A DNA stretch of 64,000 nucleotides. Origin: Gigaspora rosea. Taxonomy: Eukaryota > Glomeromycota > Glomeromycetes > Diversisporales > Gigasporaceae. The stretch covers positions 121,194-185,193 of the forward strand of contig QKWP01000868.1 in NCBI GenBank assembly GCA_003550325.1, read 5' to 3'. A model generated the notes under the pieces. That model searched no databases. It was not told where the DNA came from and worked only from the letters and a program-made list of their open reading frames with translations. Made by a program: the position numbers and the translations under genes. This document shows positions 57,981-64,000 of this stretch, piece after piece (position 1 is the first letter of the stretch; each line of letters begins with the position of its first letter).

Positions 57981-58263
57981 GGGGATGGCTAAAGCCAGGT
58001 GCGTTTATATGTTTTTGATTATTTAATTAAAATTAGGTAAGGGTTAGTTAGGGGTTAGGGTTAGGGCTTGACTTATAAGTAAAATTGTCTTCCCGACATT
58101 TTTTATTAATGTTCCTATACAGGTTTAGACACTCGTTTTTTGTATTTTCGGCGTTTTTCACTTTTTTCTTTGTTTTTGTCTCGTCGGGCTGATCCGTACA
58201 GATCAAATTTTACGATTTGATTGGCTTTCTATCACGTGAACGCACCTGGCTTTAGACGACCCC
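57981..58263. mobile_element. hAT MITE (283 bp) with CTAAAGCCAGGTGCGTT ends
   Basis: GGGGATGGCTAAAGCCAGGT and, inverted, GGGGTCGTCTAAAGCCAGGT bound it. An exact 8-bp duplication CATGATTG flanks it (57973-57980 and 58264-58271). It is nested in the second palindromic unit of 56590-58455. Confidence 0.88.
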
Positions 58264-58455
58264 CATGATTGTTTTGATTTCGGACTGATCCGGGATGTTT
58301 TGTTACAAAACATCCCGAATCAGTCCGAAAATCAAAACAATCAATACCGTGATAATATTATCGAAAAACTATAAAATTTTCGGTAAATATAATTACCGAA
58401 AATTTACTGCGGATCAACAAAAATTTTTCACGTTGTCTTTGTCCCACTAATTTTG

Positions 58456-59034
58456 AAATCAGCAGTTCAAAACGGACGATAAATTTTACAAGAATATTCT
58501 ATGCTAAATAAATTTCAATCGGATAGTGAATTATTATAATTATTTATTCTATAGCATTAAATTACTGATGGTTGGTTGTCATTTACAACTTTGATCTTAT
58601 CTTAGTCGGCCTGGCCCGTCGACCCGCTCAGCCGATGGGCCGGAATCTTCCAATTTAATGACATCCGAATCTCTATAAAGTGATGTATTAATCTTTATAA
58701 AACAACCAAAATTAGAATCAAATAAAAAACCCTTATATGTTCGAGAATTGTAAATATATTCATATCCTTTTTTATCCTTTTTTGATAGAAATCTCGCCAA
58801 AACTATTGTTCATTATATCATTTCATCAGCATTTTCAAAATAAAAACCGAACATACGAGGACAATAACCTACTAAAATCATATTTGAAGTATATTTTACA
58901 CCCTTTTTTATTACTGTCTGCGGTATATATCATTAAAGTCGATAAAATGATACCTCCAATATTTTGAGGAAAACTATCAAAATTTTAAATTAAAATAAAA
59001 AATAATACAATAAAATTATTATTGTATGGGTCTT
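58456..59034. other. Intergenic, with a small minus-strand frame of unknown nature
   Basis: The frame 58800-58597 (minus) reads MARFLSKKDKKGYEYIYNSR, then TYKGFLFDSNFGCFIKINTS and runs into GGCC-rich sequence related to the ends of the 24535-25235 hAT. It may be a gene fragment; no domain is recognised. Confidence 0.25.
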
Positions 59035-59042
59035 ATTGACAA

Positions 59043-60110
59043 TAAAGATGCCTGACGAAATGTTTTTTGCGTTGACGAAATGGTTTCGTCATGGTTTCGT
59101 CATGACGAAACCTTGACGATTGACGAAACCCCCGACGATTGACGAAACCTATGAAATTGACGAAATCTATGACGAATTGACGAAATCTATGACGAATTGA
59201 CAAAACATATGACGAATTAACGAAACCTTGACAAACCTTTAACAATTGATAAACCTTGATAAATCGATTCAGGAACCCCTTTAGCATAATGATCTTGGAT
59301 ACACTAAACCTTAAATTGTTTCAAAAGAATGTTATTTCATTATAAGGTTTCATTGGCTTTTTCTTTTTTCTTCTTTCGCATGTTACGTGTTCAAATTTAT
59401 GTCGGGTTGATCCGGAATAGTCAAATTGTGCACGCGTTTGTTTTCGTCTATTCCGAACATGTGGAAACCAATGTTTAAATCGACCTTGGTGCACTAATTA
59501 AAAATGAAGGGATCGAAATGTTACATATAATGAGCACCAATCTATCGCTGTAGTCTCCAACAACAACACCTTAACCCTAAACTTCTATCTTTACGCGCTT
59601 TGTTTATTTACAAAATTAATTTCCTTTTTGATTTGTTATTCGTAAATAAGTAAAATCACGATGGTTAACAAGAATGTAATGGATATCATATTATTATCCA
59701 ACCTATATTGATTCTCTATCGCTGCTATTAATTATGCATTATCGCTGTTCTGTTAAAGCATCGTTTTTTAGCTCTTATCGTTATTGACCGCGACTTTCCT
59801 ATGGAATTGCCTAAAAGGTTAATTAGGTTATATTCTTTTGTTGGTGATACTATATTAGACCCTTTTACGGCTTATTAAAACACTTCTTAATTTTTATAAA
59901 CGCGGTAATTAACTCTATCTTGTATGAATATAACTCATCAGGTTTCGTCATAGGTTTCGTCAATTCGTCATAGGTTTCGTCAATTCGTCATAGATTTCGT
60001 CAATCGTCAGGGGTTTCGTCAATCGTCAATACGTCAATTGGAAGTCACCTGACGAAATGGTTTCGTCATTCGTCAATGACGAATGATTCGTCATTCGTCA
60101 GGCATCTTTA
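59043..60110. mobile_element. hAT MITE (1,068 bp) with large GACGAAA arrays
   Basis: TAAAGATGCCTGACGAA at both ends (inverted) with an exact 8-bp duplication ATTGACAA (59035-59042 and 60111-60118). Both subterminal zones (about 59043-59270 and 59940-60100) are dense arrays of TGACGAAAC(C/T) in opposite orientations. The centre holds the 59470-59605 repeat that also occurs at 22719-22860 in the MULE. Confidence 0.9.
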
Positions 60111-61394
60111 ATTGACAACCCGTGCTTTTTACTTTTACACTCGGTTATTGCACGGGATTGTACGTCAGACACCATGCAATAACTATAATGTATTAAACAT
60201 AATGAATCAAAGTTTCTAAATAATTATATAATCATAAAATTATATATACAAATATTGCATTGGAGATTCGTTAGGGGATTCTTCATAAAACCATTTCATA
60301 ATTACATATCGAAAACACTATAGTCAAAATGATTAGCTTTTACGAATCTAATTTTACGGTCAGACCTCCCTAAATGCAACCCCTCTAAATGCACCACTAG
60401 GAAAGGTCTCCTAAATGCATATCGTTACCTGGACCCAACTAATATTATACTTATAGATTTTACCTCCCTAAATGCCAAATCCATCTAAATGCAAGATTAA
60501 CTAAACTTTTACATATGGTTCCGTCACAATGTATATAGTATAGTCTGACTATAATCTATTTTAAATTGCAGGTTTTCATTTAGCAACATTCATATAAATA
60601 TTGCATATAATTATAGTTTTCCACTCAATAAAATCGTGAACAGTCTCACTGCTTAAAAAAACCACACCAAAAAGGCTACTATAATTTATCTGCACTCTTC
60701 ATGTATAATACAGGACTAATACTGTAATACTGTACCAATTTCGCACATCATGTGATCTTATAAAACCAATAAAAATTTTTCGTTAAAAAAGAAATCCATA
60801 ATTAGATGTGTTATTGTCTTGTTAGGTTAGGGTTTGATGGTTATACAAGGAAAGCATGCAGCTTCATAGACAAAATTTTTTGAGTTACAGATGATTTTGG
60901 ATTGTTTGTTTTTTATTGCGTTTTATTTTACATTACACCCGATCATGAAATTTGATTGGTTAGTAAAATTGTTTTTAGAAAGGCATTTTAAATACTATTA
61001 TGTATAATAAACGTACAACTCCGTAAAACTGTAATATAACAAAAAGGGGTATGCGCGGGGGTCAATTCCGGGCGGGCACATAATTACGTAGTGTTACAAT
61101 CAGCCTCATGGTCTTTATTTAATTTCCTTTTATATCAATATATATATATATTTTAAAAACCTTTTTAAGTTACGATCATCACATATGTTCAATGATAAAT
61201 GTAAACGGTAATAAATTCTTAATTACACGAATTACTTATTAGGAAATCAATTAATATTTCAGCGTTTTAGAAATTTATTAAAAAAAAAAAAGCTAGGATT
61301 ACAATTTTCGTGATATAGTATATGTAATCTATAGGAATATATTATGAATAGTAATATAATATATTAACTATATTGTAAATTAAAATAAAAAATT
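60111..61394. other. Intergenic, with a pogo-like MITE relic
   Basis: About 60358-60545 starts ACGGTCAGACCTCCCTAAAT and has further CTCCCTAAATGC/CTCTAAATGC repeats, ending near TATAGTCTGAC. This is the pattern of a pogo/Tigger-like MITE with decayed ends. The rest has no supported gene. Confidence 0.45.
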
Positions 61395-62390
61395 TTAAGC
61401 TTTAACAACACCCAGTACATATCTACAATTAGGACATGCATGAGTTTTATCCTTAAAACTAGGTGTAATAAAAGGTATTACTGCAAGTGGGAAAAATACT
61501 AAGCATAAAACTATAGCGATCATCATTCCAGTTGATCCGACTTCTTCCGTTACTACAGTAACTACGCTTTTATTGCAATGTGGACAAGTTACTGTCGTTG
61601 GTGTATGAGAAGTAATGTGAATATATCCTTGAGTCGGATTCATTGACCTCATAGTAGGTTGATCTTGCACTACATTAACATGTACTTGAGGTACAGCGTT
61701 AGTTTGTTGGTTAACGACTTGTACTTGAGGTAAAGGGTTTGACTGTTGTTGGTTAATGATTTGTACTTGAGGCATAGCGCCTGTCTGTTGTTGGTTTGGG
61801 ACGCCACTCATTTGTTGTTGAAATCCCATGTTTGCTTGTTGATACGTGGATTGAGGGAATTGTGTTTGATCATGATTAACCTGTTGGGTGTATTGTTGCT
61901 GTCCTTGTATATATTGCTGCTTTTGTGAAAATTGATCTTGATTAACTGGTTGAATGTATTGTTGTTGTCCTTGTGCAAATTGTTGTTTTTGTGAAAATTG
62001 ATCTTGATTAACTTGCTGGGTGGATTGTTGCTGTCCTTGTGCAAATTGCTGTTTTTGTAAAAATGGATCTTGATTAACCTGCTGAGTGGATTGTTGTTGT
62101 CCTTGCGGAATTTGATTTGGAAAAACTTGAAATTGTGGTGTTGAGGATTGAGTGAAAACTTGTTGTTGCGAGGGTTGATTAGAGAAAGCTTGTTGTTGTT
62201 GTGAGGGCTGATATTGTGGTGGGACAGATCCGGGAAACGGTTGATGTGGGGACGTAAATTGTGGTGGACTAGATCCGGGAAATGGTGGTGGAGGATCCGA
62301 TGGTATTGACGAATGACCCATGTTAATTGGATGACTATTATTTTGAGAGCTGTCCTCGTTTTGAGTTAAGGAATTTTGAGTAAACCCCAT
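61395..62390 (-). CDS. LITAF-domain protein with PPxY motif and Gln-rich linker
   Basis: An intact, intronless frame of 331 residues. The N-terminal 60 residues are Pro-rich with a PPQY sequence (residues 57-60), a PPxY motif of the kind bound by WW domains of Nedd4/Rsp5-type ubiquitin ligases. A long Gln-rich middle includes about four tandem copies of a 22-residue unit (QGQQQSTQQVNQDxFxQKQ). The C-terminal LITAF domain has CPHC (269-272), a hydrophobic segment (about 289-310, GMMIAIVLCLVFFPLAVIPF) and HACPNC (to 322), the split zinc ribbon. In animals this domain inserts into the cytosolic face of late endosome and lysosome membranes; a similar endosomal role here is inferred. The chosen ATG is the first in the frame and is preceded by an AT-rich leader. 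Confidence 0.9.
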   Translation of the reverse strand: MGFTQNSLTQNEDSSQNNSHPINMGHSSIPSDPPPPFPGSSPPQFTSPHQPFPGSVPPQYQPSQQQQAFSNQPSQQQVFTQSSTPQFQVFPNQIPQGQQQSTQQVNQDPFLQKQQFAQGQQQSTQQVNQDQFSQKQQFAQGQQQYIQPVNQDQFSQKQQYIQGQQQYTQQVNHDQTQFPQSTYQQANMGFQQQMSGVPNQQQTGAMPQVQIINQQQSNPLPQVQVVNQQTNAVPQVHVNVVQDQPTMRSMNPTQGYIHITSHTPTTVTCPHCNKSVVTVVTEEVGSTGMMIAIVLCLVFFPLAVIPFITPSFKDKTHACPNCRYVLGVVKA

Positions 62391-64000
62391 TTTTTTATCT
62401 TTTATATTTAAAAATTATAACGAATAAACAATTTATTTATTTATTTTTTAAACAGTTAAAAAATTATGTAATATTTTTACACTGTACATACCAATATTAA
62501 ATATATGTATATAATATTTCTGAAAAAAATATTAAAATTGCAATTAGATAAATGCTCTGCATCCACTTAATTACCATGACATTAGCGTTAACATGAACTC
62601 TCAATAAAGAAATTATCATAACAGATAATTTGTTAAAAGATTGACGAATGCTAATGTCTAGGTCATAATAATCATAATCATAATCATATTAATAGTAATG
62701 TTCTATATACATACGTGTTATATATGATATTGGCAGAATTAAAGAAAAAAATGAAAAGGAGGAAAAGAAGGGTAAACTCTTCAATTCATTTATTTATGCT
62801 TGATAGATGTATCACGTTGTTAATTATAATTGTGTTGCATAAGGATAATCTTAATGCATCTGAATTATATAGTGTACGTACGTACAAGAAAGTTCTGTTA
62901 GACTAATTTTAATAATGTAAATAGTGATGCATGTATGTCACACTTAAAAGCAATTCAATAATTACAGAAATTATCTCCCGAAGCGTAGCGGAAAATATTC
63001 AACATTTAGTAAATTTACATTTTTGATTAGTCATTAATTGACTTATATGGTATTAAAACAGAATTTTTTGTGTTCTACAAGCGAAACCGGTGCCACCGGC
63101 GTCCCTAGTTTGACAAATAGAATTCATTAAATCGCATGTTTCATTCAGATTGATATTCTCTTATGTAAACGCCATTCATTTATCTCCACTTTTCTATCAT
63201 AAGTTTATGGTATTTTGGATTACAAGCTTGGCATCATATTTTATAAAATTCTTGTTGAATTAGATTTTCATATTAGTCATTTTCATGTAGCACTTTGCTT
63301 AAATATATAAATAATTTTTATACTCACCGACTAATTAATGAGTATAAAATAGTATAAATTCATGAAATTGAATAGTTTATTTTAAGTTCTTTGATCAATA
63401 AACGTTCTTATATTTGTAAACAATATTACCGTGAGTAAAATAGATTATTAAACATCAATATCATAAAATTAAATAACTTATTTTAACTACTATAAAGTCA
63501 TTTGATGAAAAGCAGCCATATTAGTAAAATAATTCAATAAATGTTCCTAATGCTTATTATACGTTCAGAATTGACATATGCCATTTTTTGCAATATGCTA
63601 TATATGATAGGTATAAAAATAAAAAAAAACAAAAAGCTAAAAAAAAAAAACAATTGCGTTCTTATTTATTTATTTTAATGGTACATGTAAAATTAAACAA
63701 TTTATGCAATGCTATCATTGAATGAGAGAAAGATAATGCATAATATAGATTGTACCCGTTAGGAAACTTCCATACGGATACAGTATCTCATGCATAATTA
63801 TCTAATAACAATAATCTGTCAATAATTTTGATGTTAGTTCACATTAGTGATTATTGCATTCGCTTTGTAATACACATATACAACGTCTAGTATGGCAAAT
63901 GTTACTTTACGACATGAACAAGCCTTAGTTTTCAGTTTGTTCTGTTACAAATATAATTGCTATTTGTTTGTTCGGTTGCTTGTTTATGAATCGTTGATTA
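62391..64000. other. AT-rich flank, no gene seen
   Basis: It includes the upstream region of the LITAF gene. A TACTCACCGACTAATTAATG repeat block at 63320-63480 belongs to the same family as 50750-53410. A short GC-richer patch (63085-63115) has no recognised function. Confidence 0.5.

Larger units (their letters stand above)
56590..58455. repeat. Tandem palindromic units with TTTTCGGTAA and AGTGGGACACGTG ends
   Basis: A unit bounded by TTAGTGGGACACGTGA...TGATCCGCAGTAAATTTTCGG and its complement appears as a partial copy (56590-56755) and two fuller copies (56953-57775 and 57909-58453). Each full copy has a central 47-bp perfect palindrome based on CGGACTGATCC(G/C)GGATG. The copies host insertions at 57296-57615 and 57981-58263 and an inverted GCAAGGTACC-bounded piece at about 57010-57293. 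Confidence 0.65.

Noticed and set aside
58040-58070. Telomere-like TTAGGG strings
   Set aside because: Only two to three degenerate units within a MITE; similar strings occur in dispersed repeats, so it is not a telomere.
59043-60110. CRISPR-like regular repeats
   Set aside because: The units are short, lack constant spacers and lie in inverted orientation in a TIR/TSD-bounded element.
61746-62044. Frames overlapping the LITAF gene
   Set aside because: They are shadows of the Gln-rich repeat in other frames.

Overview
This AT-rich eukaryotic window has short GT-AG introns of about 70-80 bp, a cluster of tyrosine-kinase-like (TKL) protein kinases carrying the phrases HRDL, HSKNIL and SDIYSLG, a Sel1-repeat protein, TPR relics, a ribonuclease-inhibitor-type LRR array and a very dense transposon load. 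That combination is typical of arbuscular mycorrhizal fungi (Glomeromycotina, Rhizophagus type). The assignment is inferred from gene content, not from any database search.

Layout. 1-6989: gene-free relics of small DNA transposons and a decayed tandem array. 6990-23051: one giant Mutator-like element (MULE), 16,044 bp long, with about 36 bp of well-matched terminal inverted repeat (TIR) and an exact 9-bp target-site duplication (TSD, TAAATTATT). It holds a broken MULE transposase (7689-10273) and exon-like blocks on the minus strand that look like captured host sequence. Two hAT transposons are nested inside it, 11259-13759 (TSD CTTGATAC) and 14558-20880 (TSD GGTTGCTC). 23158-28391: a kinase gene that appears to run on into an LRR array of about 18 units; the array is split by a 701-bp hAT element with an exact TSD. 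28392-36900: a decayed TPR gene, a Tc1-like element, a large foldback cluster and a PIF/Harbinger-like MITE. 37229-39216: a kinase fragment and a coiled-coil-like gene fragment. 39217-46306: nested hAT elements, MITEs and a striking 510-bp near-perfect palindrome. 47358-50515: three tandem TKL kinases on the minus strand, one intact. 50750-53410: a degenerate array built on a TACTCACNGACTAA motif. 53486-53901: a frameshifted Sel1 protein. 53939-60545: segment duplications and nested MITEs with GC-rich subterminal repeats. 61395-62390: an intact LITAF-domain protein with a PPxY motif and a Gln-rich linker. 62391-64000: AT-rich with no supported gene.

Two coding regions look intact as read: the 50515-49288 kinase and the LITAF-domain protein. 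Nearly all the other genes carry single-base frameshifts, internal stops, lost catalytic residues or transposon insertions. Several of the shifts can be explained by one missing base, often in a homopolymer. They could be genuine pseudogene lesions or base-calling errors; read alignment would decide. The internal TGA stops in the MULE transposase and the Asp-to-Asn changes cannot be explained that way.

The main discovery is the internally consistent nested structure: a giant MULE carrying gene-like cargo, interrupted by two hAT elements, within a neighbourhood where exact TSDs allow the insertion history to be read. No coordinated multi-gene system such as a biosynthetic cluster or a defence island was seen.
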